Of a stretch of DNA of 61,764 bases, positions 1 to 11,897 are shown one piece after another. The stretch lies in NCBI GenBank assembly GCA_018398765.1, contig JAHBMJ010005961.1:1-61764 (forward strand), given 5' to 3'. Source of the DNA: Chromera velia (lineage: Eukaryota > Sar > Chromeraceae). The notes beneath the pieces are model-generated. The model had not been told where the DNA came from, made no database searches, and saw only the letters and a list, made by a program, of their open reading frames with translations. Numbering within the stretch: the stretch's first letter is position 1; each line of letters opens with the position of its first letter. A program made the translations under genes and the position numbers.

Positions 1-89
<89 letters not shown>
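1..89. repeat. (AC)n then (AG)n microsatellite
   Basis: A dinucleotide AC run (1-66, one interruption) passes directly into an AG run (67-89). It lies upstream of the first recognisable exon of the dynamin-like gene and is probably intronic, as the same kind of run sits in other introns of this window. Positions 90-303 may hold a further exon but I could not fix one that keeps the reading frame. Confidence 0.9.
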
Positions 90-303
90 AGGATTGAGGA
101 AGATCAAAATGCAGTACGAAAACAAACAGAAGATTTTCAGGCACCAGTTCGAACCCTTCAGACGCTTGGGATCAGATGAAAGCAAAAGAAAAGATTTGTG
201 CCTCTTCTGCTGTGCAGGAAAGGTTAAAAGATGAGCAAGTGGGTTACTAAGGTGGAAGAGATGTCAGAAAAAAGAGTATTTCTGTGTTTTTGTCTGTCTG
301 CAG

Positions 304-3300
304 ATTTGTCGGTTTCACCAAATTTGCTGGTTACATGGAAGACAAGACTGAGGAGATGTTCATTGAGGCAATCGGTCCAATCCTCTCCAAACTGAGGGAA
401 TTGAAGACAGGGAAGGAAGAGGAAGTCGAGAAGAGGGAGGCAGAGATGACAGACACAAATCCGGAGCTGATGGCATCAACAATCAGGTCGGTCGATCGGT
501 GGGGCCTGGGGCCCTTCAGTAGACAGTCTGTGTGTTGAATCAGGTAGGTGAGTCGAGACCGGCCAGGTGAGCTTCAGATCATCTCTCATTGGAGTGCGCT
601 CAACTCAATCTGCTTCGTTTTTTTTTTGAGATTTGCATGAGGCCATGTGTAGCCTCTCACCTCTTTTCATTCATTCGGTTGAAAAAAAAATCAGAAAGCC
701 TGTATGAGGAAGCAAGCAGCCAGACAAGCCCACAAGGGAAGACAGGTGAGCAACCAAAACATCACTCTTGTTTCGGATCAGGAAAGTACCAGACGCTCAT
801 GAGTTGCCGTCGCTTTTCTTCTGGTCTTGATTGTATGGGGAGGAATGATATCATCTCGTCACAGTTCAATTTTGCAGGATCTCTCCCCCCTTTTCCGTTA
901 TTCTCCCCATAGGATACATCTGGAATTAGAGGAACTCCTTCTTGCGTGACCATACTGTTTATGATGATTGCAGGGATTGTGGCAAATCGTTTGCTCACGC
1001 GTTGCAGTATGTGATGGAGGGAGCGGTCAGGTGAGTCAGTCAGAAGGGAGAGAAAGAGAGAAAGATGGACGCGAATTCGGTTCTCTCAATTTCTCTTTTT
1101 TGTTCACGAACATCGCCCAGTCATTCTTTTCCTTGCTGCACAAGCTGCCTGTGTCCGGGATCATTCCGTGATTTTTTGAAGAATTTTCTACTGTTGACGT
1201 TTTGTTCTAACTTCTGCCACGACATGCGAATTCATCCATCAAATGTGGACGTTTCTCTGCATCCCTCTCTGAGTTCGCATGCACAATTTCTGTTCCCCTT
1301 CTGGGAGTTCGTTTCCGTATTCTTCGACTGACACGGTATCAAAGGAGAATCCAGAAGTATGTTGACCGTGTCTCAGATTTGAATAGGTGAGAGAGGCCAA
1401 AATGTCTCGCTCACGTTTTCTCTTCAAGCAGATGCCTGCTTTTCCTTGCCCGTGTGTCGTCTTGCCCTCTCTCTCCTTCCCCCCTATTTTTGATCCGCTT
1501 CTCTTTTTCTTGCTTTCTTGCTTTCTTACTTTCGGTGTGTTTTTCTTCTTTTCTTTCTCCCATTCTTCTTTCCCACTCGTCTGCATGCATGCAAACAGGT
1601 CTCGGACAGGAAGGCAGACGGTCGAAGAAGAACTGCGGGAGTTCAGCGGCCTCATCCCTCTACTCGACGTGCCCGGAGTCAGTCTCTCGAGATTCCTTCA
1701 AGCAAGCACAAAACGGATTTTCTCCCAAGAGGCATAGCATAAAAGGCCACGCTGTCTCCAACACGGCGACCAAAATTACGCAAAGACGAAAAGATGTCAT
1801 TTGTTTTCCTTCTCTCCGTGCCTTTTTTAGAAAAAACCTCTTTCCGCTCCCACACTCACATACTTTAACATGCAGCTGGAGGAACTGCCCTCCGAGGACT
1901 TCTGTGACTTGGAGGATTACCTCGACTTCCTCGGGTTGGTGTGTCTGTCTGTGTAGCTGTCTGTGTGCTTTTTGTTTCGTGGTACGCGCCCTCGTTTCAG
2001 TTCCTCCTTTGATTGCCTCATGGCGGTCTGCTTCGCTTCTTTGTCACTTGTACTGTGGAACCTGTCGTTCGTTCATCTCGCTTCGCTTAGTTATTGGGAG
2101 ATTCACTTGTTGTTCTGCCTCCCTTACGAGTGTCTGCATCTGTCAATCGTCTAGCCTCCCCGTCTTTCCACACTTGCACGTTTTGATTGATTCTCGCAGG
2201 AATGAAGCTAGGCTGCCCGCCTATGACATCGCAGTCAACGGGGGTGCTCAACTACGCAGGCTGATGCAGGTCTGTCTGTCTCTTAGACTGGCTGTCCATG
2301 GAGTGAATTATTGAGACGCGCAGCTGAAAACAAATGTGGTGAAGATAAAAGTGAAACGTGTCGAGGGTTGCGTTCTGCAACAAAACTTCATCCAGCCTTG
2401 AAAGATCGGCGACACGGCCTGCATGAAATTGTGAAAGCATCACGGCCGTCTGAACGTTCCTGCATGAGGCATTCTCTTCCTCAACAACTTCCACGGGACT
2501 CTCCGAACTGACATGGAGCGATATTGGTTTGCCTTTCCTCTCTCTCTTCCCTCTCCCAGCTGACATGGAGCGATATTGATTTCCCTTTCCTCTCTCTCTT
2601 CCCAATAATGCAGGAGATCGAGATTTACTACAGGTTTGCGGAGAATCCGAACTGTGCGAGAAGCGTCGATGTCCTCCAGGTATGGAAGAGGGAGACGGAT
2701 GAATGCAAGAGAGACAGACAGTTAGATGGAATGCTTGCTTCATTGGCTAAAAGCTGCAGATTGCATTTTTGGACTCGCATCGCTCTCTTTTTTGTTGTTC
2801 ATGCCATTTACGTATTCATGAGTTTGTTTGTTGATTTGTGCTTTGCTTCTCGGTCCGTTAGCGCAGCGTGACGCACGCACGCTTTGTCTCGATCCCTCTG
2901 ATTTGCCGTGCTTTGTCTCGATCCCTCTGATTTGCCGTGCTTTGTCTCGATCCCTCTGATTTGCCGTGCTTTGTCTCGATCCCTCTGATTGATTTGCCGT
3001 GCTTTGTCTCGATCCCTCTGGTTTGCCGTGCTTTGTCTCGATCCCTCTGATTTGCCGTGCTTTGTCTCGATCCCTCTGATTCTTTTGCCCACGTGCAGGC
3101 CCGCGGTGTGTCCCTGAATCAGATGACCTGGAGGGACGTGATCGTGAAGCTCCTCCGTCTCCAGACAACGGGACCACTCAGGTCCAGATTGATGTACATC
3201 GGCCATAGGCTTCGTCACTTCTTCTCAAAGCAGAAGGACGTTAGTCAGTCAGTCTTCCTAGCTGTGTGTGTAAACGCATACGCACACGCGTGCGCTCGCT

Positions 3301-3500
3301 CAGTCGAGAGGTTGTTGTCACAGGACAGATAGAGAAGGAAGAAATCCAGGAAACGGGGAAGGAAAGAAAGAAACGAACAAGCACTTCGTCAACTTCCTCT
3401 CTACAAGGCGGACGCACTGAGCCCCAATTCTCAATTCTGGCTCTTTCTGTCGGTAAATTGATCGTCGGTCCGCTTGTCCGTCTATCCGTCTGTCTGTCTA

Positions 3501-3535
<35 letters not shown>

Positions 3536-3540
3536 GTCTC

Positions 3541-3575
<35 letters not shown>

Positions 3576-4696
3576 GCAGGTGCTGCTGGACTTCATGCTG
3601 TCCATCAAGGGTTCTCCCGACGAGAGGTTTTTCTCTGCTCTTCTGACCAGACACGGGGAACTTCTCAGAGACAACGAACTGATCAAGTCCCTCGTCTATG
3701 CGCAATACGATGCCGTCATAGAGAGACAGGTGGGTGGGTGCTGCAGGAACTGTTTTGGACAGGCATGCACGTATTTGTTGAAGGAGTTGATCGTAGAAAA
3801 GGTAACCACGTGACAGAGAGACAGACAATTGGGCAGCCGTCAATTTGTTCCAGAGGGCCTAAATGGTCCTTGGCCGTTGGAGGGCATGAAATCACGCATT
3901 CATGCTGGAGGACACATGGTGACCAGGACGTAGACGACTTTCAAAAGGTAACGAAAGGCAGCTTGTGTGTAGATGAGCATTGGATCATACGCACGTATCG
4001 CGTGTATTGATATGCGTGTGTGGCTCTATTTATGAATATGTCAGGATGGCCGTTTATGCAAGGCTCGGGACGGTGCACATTTATATACATGCACATGTGT
4101 TTAATTGTGTCTGCATGTCTGCAGATGAATCAGTTCTTCGAGCTCTACAGGAGCACAATGGACGCGACCCTCTCTGACCCCTGGGTTTTCCTGAAGAAGT
4201 CCTCTAACTCTCTTCTCTTCGAGGCACAGAGCGAGGAAGGGATAGACACCACTCTCCCAACGTTTGACGACACACGAGCAAGAATCCCAAGGGAGTTGGA
4301 GGTCAGGCTGGGTGGATGGAAATGAATTAAAAAGTGCATGCAGTCCCATCGCAATTTAGAAAAGAAGGGGGAAGAGATGGAGAAGCAAAGCAGGTGGCGA
4401 GCCAAAGAAAGAGTAGGACGACAGAAAGAAGAAACTACACGGAGTCGCGAAGAGTGGTAGCAGAGGGAATGCATGGGTGTGTGAGGGCAAAAAGCTACGG
4501 GTGGAGCAGAGATAGCCGGAGGGATCAGAGAGGGTGAAGAGGAGATCGTCAGAGAATTTGGAGAATTCAGCCTTTAGAGAGACTCATTGACTGGTTGTTT
4601 GGGAAGAGCGGAAGGAAATCCCTGTGCGTAGGCGTGGGGCGCTTGGGTAGTGTTCTCTCTCAGTGACAAACGATTCAACTGCAAGGCATGAAGATG

Positions 4697-4734
<38 letters not shown>

Positions 4735-5343
4735 GAGTGTGTGTGTGTATGCTGTGTGTGTGTGTGTGTGCAGATGCGAGCGTCTGTGGAGATGACGCTG
4801 AACAACTGGATGACGGACATTCCCGAGGAACCCTCTCAGATCGACGTGGCGGTCGAGAGAGTTCAGGCGCTTGTGAACAAAACCTTCGCATGCATCCGCT
4901 CCTCTTTTGCGGACTCTCTGGAGCTGTTCGTTGAGACCTTCTTCAAAGTACGTGGGTCTCCTTTTTCACCTATGTTCGTGCGTGTGTGCGTATGTATGTG
5001 TATGTGTATGAGTAAATATCAATGTTTGAGAGAGAGCCAGGCTGTGCAATTGGGCGTTCTGTCAAAGCAAGAAGGTGGTTTTGAATATCGCATCATGACT
5101 GACACTTTGAGGTCGGTTTGTTCCCTCCGTTCATGGCGTTGCCTGCAGGTGCCTCTGATGAGGACAATGGACCAGGACATGGCCCAGATCAAGCTCTCCG
5201 AGGTGGACAGGGAGACGTACAAGGTGCGCCGTCAGTTCCTTGCAGGGGAGCTGAAGGAGTCGAAGAAGGCTTTGGAGGGAATCAAGGAGTGTCTGGAGAA
5301 GCTAGAAAGCCTTCAGAAGACACACAGGGCGCGCGGACGATGA
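304..5343 (+). CDS. Dynamin-related protein, C-terminal part (stalk and GED-like region)
   Basis: Partial gene; the 5' part with the GTPase domain would lie left of the window. I read 11 exons with GT-AG borders and a continuous frame: 304-486, 974-1030, 1599-1677, 1876-1934, 2200-2269, 2614-2679, 3099-3239, 3580-3729, 4125-4301, 4774-4947, 5149-5343 (TGA stop), about 449 residues. The first exon reads like the start of a dynamin stalk (a LSKLRELKTGKEEEVEK helix followed by a DTNPEL segment). The 2200-2679 exons carry a NGGAQLRRLMQEI stretch resembling the GGAR motif of dynamin stalks. The last two exons resemble a GTPase effector domain (VERVQALVNKTF... then a charged KVRRQFLAGELKESKKAL helix). 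No PH domain is seen. Dynamins use GTP hydrolysis to constrict membranes; which membrane is unknown here. The family call rests on weak motifs, while the exon chain itself is well supported. Confidence 0.6.
2881..3080. repeat. 29-bp minisatellite, 7 units, in a dynamin-gene intron
   Basis: Seven head-to-tail copies of a unit beginning GCTTTGTCTCGATCCCTCTG fill the 3' half of the intron 2680-3098. Unit four is 33 bp because of a 4-base GATT duplication, unit five has one substitution, and the last copy is truncated about 18 bases before the splice acceptor. The pyrimidine-rich unit probably supplies the polypyrimidine tract. Confidence 0.95.
3474..3579. repeat. (TCTG)n microsatellite ending in a splice acceptor
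   Basis: A TCTG tetranucleotide array with a few TCTC variants runs directly into CTGCAG, whose AG (3578-3579) is the acceptor of the exon starting at 3580. The repeat forms the whole polypyrimidine tract. Confidence 0.9.
4696..4773. repeat. (TG)n microsatellite ending in a splice acceptor
   Basis: An interrupted TG run ends at TGTGCAG, the acceptor of the exon starting at 4774. It is one of several TG runs in this window that abut a 3' splice site. Confidence 0.85.
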
Positions 5344-7842
5344 TCCAATCCATCGGTCAGACGACTTGGTGCGACTGAAAGCGGAAGAGGGTTCCCTTCA
5401 GAAGAAAAGGAATGAATCAGGGAAGACGAAGGCATCTGTCTTTGCACTTCATGTTTTTTCAGCGGGAGCGGAGTCCAGACTTGTATCTTTCAATCAAGAA
5501 AACTTAGAAAAGAAGAAGAAAGCTATGAAGAAGAAAACGAACGGCGCCTCTATAAATGGGGAGGAGGATGCTTGTTCTACAAAATGTCTTATGCATATCA
5601 ACATGTTTTCATTATTGTATTGTTATCAAGTATTCGTTTCTTTTTGCTTTTTATAATTGCACAGTTACGTGATACAACAAATGTTTGAACCAGGCAAGCT
5701 AAACTTGAAGCTAACTATCAAACTTGCATGGTGTTATCAAGGCATTAAAAGCTTATTGACTAGCTTATTGAAATATAGCTCTGATAATTTACAAAATAAC
5801 ACTGGCACAAAAAAATAGAAAACTCTTTTCATTTTTAAAAAAAAAAAGATTAAAAACATTTTATCTTAGTAACATTTTAGAGTTTATATAGTTTAATTAA
5901 TTCATTTTTTTGCTTTCACCTAGTAGAAAGAAAGTGCTAATAATTGTTCTGTCCCGTAAGGTGCACATGCGCATACGCCGTACGGCGTGCACATGCATCA
6001 TGCATGCCTTCTGGACTAACCCCTAGGCCAACCCGCGCGATGGCTTGCAGCCGTCATATACCGTCATATACTAGCTGTCGGGTACGGCGGGTAGGTCGAT
6101 CGATCTCGCCTCTCTGACCATCTCTCCAGTGTCGGTCTCCAAATAGGTATAGGACGAGATAACAGTTCTCCAATCATGCAGTGAAATGATGTATGAAACA
6201 GTCAAACATAGTGAGACAATACAAGACTGAAAGGTTCTGAGTCATGCATGCATAGCAGGATGGGAGATCATAATACAGCTAGGATCACTAGTGGGATTGA
6301 TCGGTTAATCAAGGCCTTGCAAGTCTCTACAACTTAAACTTGAACTTCAAGTTGAAGAGGTGAGCTTAGGTAAGCTCTGAGAAGCTCTGCGTATACTTGT
6401 AAGAGGTTCCGAGCAAAAGACCGAGTCATTCACCAATCCTAAAATTGGACTAAAATCCAAAGTTATATAGTTTGGTTGATTTAAATAAGATAAAGTTTAA
6501 AAACATGTTTTTTGACGCTTTGCTACGTTTTACTACATATATTATGCACTAGATCATGCACCTTTAGATACTCCTTCTACTACCACTACTACTACTAATG
6601 CTTCTAGAAGGTTAGTAGAAGCTTCCAGTACTTTATACATCGGCTGGTCTAAAAGTGGTTCCAAATAGGATTTTCGTCTAGGATTTTGGTTGTCCAGGAT
6701 CTCTAAATCCCAATTTAACTAGGCGACCCATTATTGAAAATTGGTTCCAGTTTATGAGAGTATAATTAAAACTGGGAGATAACTATAAAAAAAAAATAGA
6801 AAAAAAAAATGTGCATTAATTGATGCTAATTGTTTTCCTATCTAATTGATTTTTATAAGCTATTTACCAGTTGCAAAACTAACTAGAAAACTAATTTCAG
6901 TGTCAGTGTATTGCTTGGTCGGTACTAAACCATCAAACCATCTTTTTTCACACTGCATGCTTTTTTGAACAGAGAGAAACCTATGTTTCTAACTGCATCT
7001 GCGCACAGCGATCAGCTTGAATGCACAGTCGAGTCATTTACAAATTGAAGCTCTTTCAAAAACATGAAGGGAACGGTTTTTTCTCAGACATTTGGCTGCA
7101 CAGCGGGCAGGCCAGAGATGAAAGAAGAAACAAAGCAGCATGGACCAACAACAGGCAGCAATACTCACACGACGCAGACTCATTTTCAGGCATTGCTTCA
7201 GGTAGAGAATTTTGTTTCAACGAACGGTTCATGTACAAACGACTCAAAATCTTGGACAGACTTTTGCCGAAAGAAACGGAGCCAGGCAGGCATGCAGTCA
7301 GGCCATGGACGCAGACGCACTTGGACGACAGCAGACTGTGGAGAATGAGGAGCAGGCATGTAACATAGAAGAGCTCAGAAAGAAGAACAGAAGACGGAGA
7401 GACATGGACCGCGGGTCGCTCTTCTTCCGTCTGTATGTCCTTCCTTCCTTTCTCAAGATCATTGTAGGGCCAAACAACGGAGGAATACGAAGGCCGGTCA
7501 GCAAAGACCATGCAGGCAGGCTGCTGGTAGGCAGGTAGGTAGGCAGGCAGCACATTTCACGACTCAACGCGAATGAATAGAGATGATCAACCATGCATTC
7601 GATTTCTTCATTTCTCTTCCATCCCTCCCACCAGATGCCCCTTCTGTTGACGACACCAAGCAAGGGGGGGGGGAGAAAGTCAGGGAACCAAGGATGAGTC
7701 ACTCTCAAAAAAGACAAGAAGTCAGCAATAAAGGCAGAGAAGACGCGAGGAAGATGAAGAGTCGCACTCAATTTTACTTGTGACACTCGCTCTTTCCTCC
7801 TCTTTTCTTTTCTGCCTCTATTTCCTCTGTTCTGTGTCTTCT
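5344..7842. other. Intergenic, AT-rich; no gene recognised
   Basis: This 2.5-kb stretch lies between the converging ends of the dynamin-like gene and the secreted-protein gene. Base composition drops sharply to AT-rich from about 5640 to 6990. I see no splice-consistent coding chain; the ORFs at 7021-7783 lack recognisable features and probably lie in 3' untranslated sequence. Noticeable local features are a CGCCGTACGGCG palindrome near 5977 inside GTGCAC repeats, and a small duplicated CCGTCATATA near 6052. Confidence 0.6.
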
Positions 7843-9625
7843 TTACCAGCCTCCGTACCCACCGCCGTACCCTGCACCACCGTAGCCTGCACCTCCGTAT
7901 CCGTTCCCGTATCCCCCACCATACCCGTAATCCTCATACCCGTACCCGCCTCCGTAGCCACCACCGAAGCCGAATCCTCCTCCGAACTTCTCCTTCAACT
8001 TGAAGAGCTTCTTGAGGAAAAAGAGACGACGCTGGGGGGCAGAGGTCTCCTCGGAGGCGACGGGGGCTGCCTCGTTGACCTCAGTCATGCGTCTGGCAGA
8101 GGGCTCAGGGGTGTTCATGTCAGAGTTCGCAACGGGCTCGGCCTCGATCGGATTCATGGTGTCCTCCTCGGCACCCTGCTGGAGGGCAGTGGCGGTCTCG
8201 GTGGAGTCAGCGGCAGCATCTGCGGCGGCGCCCCTTGCGAGGAGCCACTGGCGGAAGGCTCTGCGGGGACGGATCATCCAAAGGGGGAGCCAGGGCTCGC
8301 CCTCGCTGTCGGCTTCGTAGTCGGTCATGTTGACAGCCTTGTAGGAGATCACGGGGACGTACAGCAGGCCGTCATCACCCATCACAGGTCCCAGAGCAGG
8401 GCCACCGAAGCCGAAACGACGGTAACCGCCGAAGCCGAAACGACGGGGGCCAAACCCGAAACCGCGAGGACGGCCCATGCCGAAGCCGTAGCCACGACCG
8501 CGTCCACGTCCACGACCTCCTCTAGCTCCAGCAAGGAATCCCCTTCGTGCGAAGCGAGCGCCAAAGGGAGACAGAGAGAAGGCAGTCGCTGCGGAACCCT
8601 CGGGAGCCACCTCAGGCTCAACGACGTCAGGGGTGTTCTCCTCCTCCTCGACAGAGGTGGGCTCTCCGAGGGCGTTGACGTTCTCCATCTCTGCCTCTTC
8701 CTCTGCTTCGTCCAGCATGTCCATCTCCTCAATCTGCTGCATCTCAATCTCCTCGGCTTCCTCCTCGGGGGAGAGGGGGGGCATCTCGGCCTCCGCTGCA
8801 AGAACAGACAGAAAGAGAGGAAGAGAAAGATGAGTATGACCGCCAAGACACAGGGAGAAGAGAGATGAGAATGGTCGAGAATTCAAACAGAGAGCGGTGA
8901 AGCGCGAGAGCAGTCAAAGAGAAGACGCAGAGACATGGAAAGGAGCAACCCGAAACTAGTCGAAGAAGCAATGAAGAGGAAAAAGCCAAACTGCCTCTGG
9001 CGAATTCCCACCCGAACTGACCTTCCTCTTCCTCCTCTGCGAGCATCTCCTCTTCGTTGACATTCATGATGTCGAGAAGGACGAGCTCCTCCTTGTTGAT
9101 GTTCGCGTAGATCTCCAGGCTGCCCTCAGAGTCGATGAACGAGTTGAGACACACAGTCGCGACAGGCACCTGCCCAGAGGTTAACTTGGCAGCGAACTCA
9201 GAGAGGATCGAGGGAACAGTGCGGGAGGAGACGGAAGGCTCGCCAGCACACCCAGCGTTGGAGGATGTGGAAGAAGGAGAGGAAGTGGAAGTGAACACGC
9301 CAGGCATCTCCAGAGAACGTTCGTTCACAACCATGTCGTCCTCCACAACGATCTCCTTGGGGCAGGAGACAGAGGAGGGATCTTCAGATCCGGTCATCAC
9401 TGCAAAGCGGTAGTTGGTCAGTCCCATCTGCATGAACTCTGCAATCTGGGCCTCGAACCTGGGAACGAACTCTGCAGCAGCGCCCTCTCCACTGGCACAC
9501 ATCTCCTGCTGCTGTGTCTCCTCTGCAGGGGCTGCAGGGGCTGCAGGGACGGTCTGTGTGGGATCTTGGGAAGAGACGACACCGACACCCAGAAGGGCAC
9601 CGAGTGCGAGAAGCTTGCGAGACAT
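7843..9625 (-). CDS. Secreted acidic, Gly/Arg/Tyr-rich protein (two exons)
   Basis: Exon 1 runs from the ATG at 9625 down to 9022 and exon 2 from 8795 down to the TAA at 7843. The intron has GT-AG ends and the join keeps the frame, giving 518 residues. Residues 1-19 (MSRKLLALGALLGVGVVSS) look like a cleaved signal peptide. The next 180 residues are not recognised and contain a few cysteines. The exon junction lies in a Glu-rich run. Exon 2 holds a second acidic stretch, then an Arg-Gly block (GARGGRGRGRGRGYGFG) with alternating RFGFGG units, a short non-repetitive segment around VISYKAVNMTDYEADSEGEP, and a C-terminal Gly-Tyr-Gly tail ending GGYGGW. Such composition is typical of structural wall or matrix proteins and of self-associating low-complexity domains; the role here is inference. 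An RNA-binding RGG protein is unlikely given the signal peptide. Confidence 0.8.
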
Positions 9626-10194
9626 GTTGCTGAGTATCTTGAAACAACAGGAGGCGTATTAAACAAACAAACAAACAAACTGAAGCGAAGGTTCTGTTGA
9701 AAGATTGTGTTGGGCTGAGAATAAACAACTGTGATAGATCTGAAAGAGAGGTGGAGAGGATGAGGCGATGGTTTGAAGGTCAAACGAAACTGTGCGTGCA
9801 TTTTGATGGCTTTAAGTGGCTTGCAACATGGCGCGCTACGTAGCGCGCCTTAATTTATGTTGCATGCATGAAGCATGCAGGCTCGCCGCGGCGTCGCACA
9901 CGCGGCCCGCGGCGCCGGGCGGACTCGGCCTGGCCCGCGACACAAAAATTGAGCCGTCCGAGCTAAAAAGCGGTGCCAAGAAAGTTTTTGAGAAATTCAA
10001 TCTTAGAATTTTGTGCGCCAGAGATCGTCAGAGAAAATGCGATTTTATGAGAAGACGCAGTAACAACACCTGTATTGTTAATTTGGGCGTCTTGTTTGGC
10101 TCCCTCAGTCGCGCCTTTCCCTGGCTCCTGTCGCATTTTTACGAACCCCCATTCAGAGATCTGTGAAATCCGTTTTTGAAGCTGACTCGCGGGG
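9626..10194. promoter_or_regulatory. Spacer with a 20-bp perfect palindrome and a GC-rich island
   Basis: This is the presumed divergent promoter region between the secreted-protein gene (-) and the LRR gene (+). Positions 9830-9849 form a perfect palindrome, GGCGCGCTACGTAGCGCGCC. It is followed by a TTGCATGCATGAAGCATGCAG block, and 9888-9945 is almost entirely G and C in an otherwise mixed region. A short (AAAC)n run at 9661-9680 lies just upstream of the minus-strand ATG. The regulatory role is inferred from position only. Confidence 0.45.
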
Positions 10195-10536
10195 ATGATG
10201 GCTGCTGAAGAGGCTCCCCTGGTTTCTAAAAGTCAGCAGAGAGGCTGTTCGGTCTACGCCGCTCGCATGAAGAGAGCCCAGTCCCTGTTCCTGCTTCTTT
10301 CCAGAACTCTCAGCTTTGGCCCTTCTCTCTCACTGTCGGCATCTCCGTCTCCTTTCCTCCAGCCTCGATCGTTCGTCACTGCCTTTGGTCTTGTGCAAAC
10401 CCATGCGGAATATGAAAGGGGGGGGAAGTGATGGGGATAATCTCGACAGCGGTGCTTATGTTTTCTTGGTGGCAAATTTAATCCTCTCCCCTCACCTCAC
10501 CCCCTTGCTCTTTGCATCGTCCTCTTTGGCATGCAG

Positions 10537-10881
10537 GAGACGGCACTTATGAGAAGTCTCACGGGAAGGACCTTGACGCGCCCCTGTCGGCCGGGGACAC
10601 TCTTGGGTTGCTGTTGGGACATGCGAAACTGTCATCCCTGGTGGGTTTCTTCGGACCCTTCCTTCAGCAGTGGCTTATGCGTTGTTGACCTCGAGAGGAT
10701 CTGACTAGCGTTCTAAAAGCTTTTGACAGCACCAGAGGGCCAGCTGTCAATTTGATTTGTGAGGGATAAAATTTCGGCCTTCTTCTTTGTATCTCTCTTG
10801 TGTTTGCAGGAGATCTCCAAGCTTGCCTCAGACAGGCGGTCCTATGGGTTGGCATGGATGATTTTGACGTTGTTCAAGAAG
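10537..10881 (+). CDS. Two probable upstream exons of the LRR-region gene (SPRY-like fragment)
   Basis: Two splice-bounded segments share one frame: 10537-10640 (acceptor CATGCAG, donor GTGGGT) and 10810-10881 (acceptor TTTGCAG, donor GTGAGC). The first reads DGTYEKSHGKDLDAPLSAGD followed by TLGLLLGHAKLSSL; the DG...KG...GDT pattern recalls the second half of a SPRY domain, but it is too short to be sure. The second is exactly 72 bases, 24 codons, phase 0 on both sides, so it can be skipped without a frameshift. I could not connect it in frame to the downstream LRR exon; at least one exon between 10882 and 11985 would be required, and the start codon is unresolved (ATGs at 10195, 10198 and 10405 are candidates). 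Confidence 0.4.
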
Positions 10882-11069
10882 GTGAGCCTGCATGGGTCTG
10901 CATGCATGGCAAGGGTGGGTCTCGGTCAGGCGAACTGTCCACCCGTTTTTTGTTGTTCACAAAGAAGAAGGCCGAAACTTTCTCCTCACAAATCAAATTG
11001 ACAGCCGGCCCTCCGGTGCTGTCAAAAGCTTCTAGAACGCTAGTCACATCCTCTCGAGGTCAACAACGC
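10679..11069. repeat. Inverted repeat, 111-112-bp arms, flanking an exon
   Basis: The left arm at 10679-10790 and the right arm at 10959-11069 are near-perfect reverse complements (for example CTCGAGAGGATCTGACTAGC against its complement at 11035-11055, with a few mismatches). The 168-bp loop contains the 72-nt candidate exon 10810-10881. The left arm sits in the upstream intron and the right arm in the downstream one. Confidence 0.85.
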
Positions 11070-11897
11070 CTTCCTGCCAGAAAAAAAAGGACCTACCGTT
11101 TGACACATCGTTCGACGCGTTGGAGCTTTCAAGTCAGTCCTTTTCTACTTTGTGCTTTTCTGTTTTATTCTTTTCAATGCGCTTAACGGGGGGGGACGAG
11201 GTGGGAGGATGAGGGTGCGGTAGGGGAATGTGGAACAACGCGAGGGTCTGCCTTGAAATTTGACTGGTTTTCTTCTCGAGACTCGGAGACGATGAGAAGT
11301 GGACATTTCGAAAAAAGAAGTCCTGCACACGCAAACACGTTTTGAGGAGCATCCAGCAAACACGTCCTGACGCACGCAGACATGCAAAGAGACCGGACAG
11401 GCTAGTTGGCGGCATCTTCATAGTGGCAGCGAACAAAGCAAGCAAGCAGCAAAAGCGTTCCATGTGCAGCTGAGCATGTGCTCTCTCTCCCTTCCATCCT
11501 CGTGTGTTCCTTCTGCAGTCCTGGAAGATCGGAATTCCTCCTCTTTGTTTCATCCGGAAAAGACAGCTCTTCTCCTTACTTCTCTACCAGAAACGACAAA
11601 AAAGCTGTCTTTCCCAGGTTCGTGTCCGTCGCCTCTAAACGTTTCGATTCTTCCCGCACAGTTGTTTTTTCATCCTCTTGCCCGTTTTTCGATCCGATGC
11701 TTTTCGGAGGTTTTCTTCTTTTTTCCGGTTCTCCACTTGCGGTTGCAGCCTGTTTACCCGCATGCCCTCGCTTCTACTTTCTCGGCAGTCAGAGTCAGAG
11801 TCCGCATGCATGTACGACTAACCGTTCCTTCTCGCGTCTTTTTCGTTGTCCTGTGGGGGCTTTTTCATCCTCAAGTTGGCTCAGCCCGACAGCACCC

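Noticed and set aside
11478..11897. N-terminal extension of the LRR frame
   Set aside because: The frame is open but translates Ser/Phe/Cys-rich pyrimidine sequence typical of introns and holds likely splice sites.
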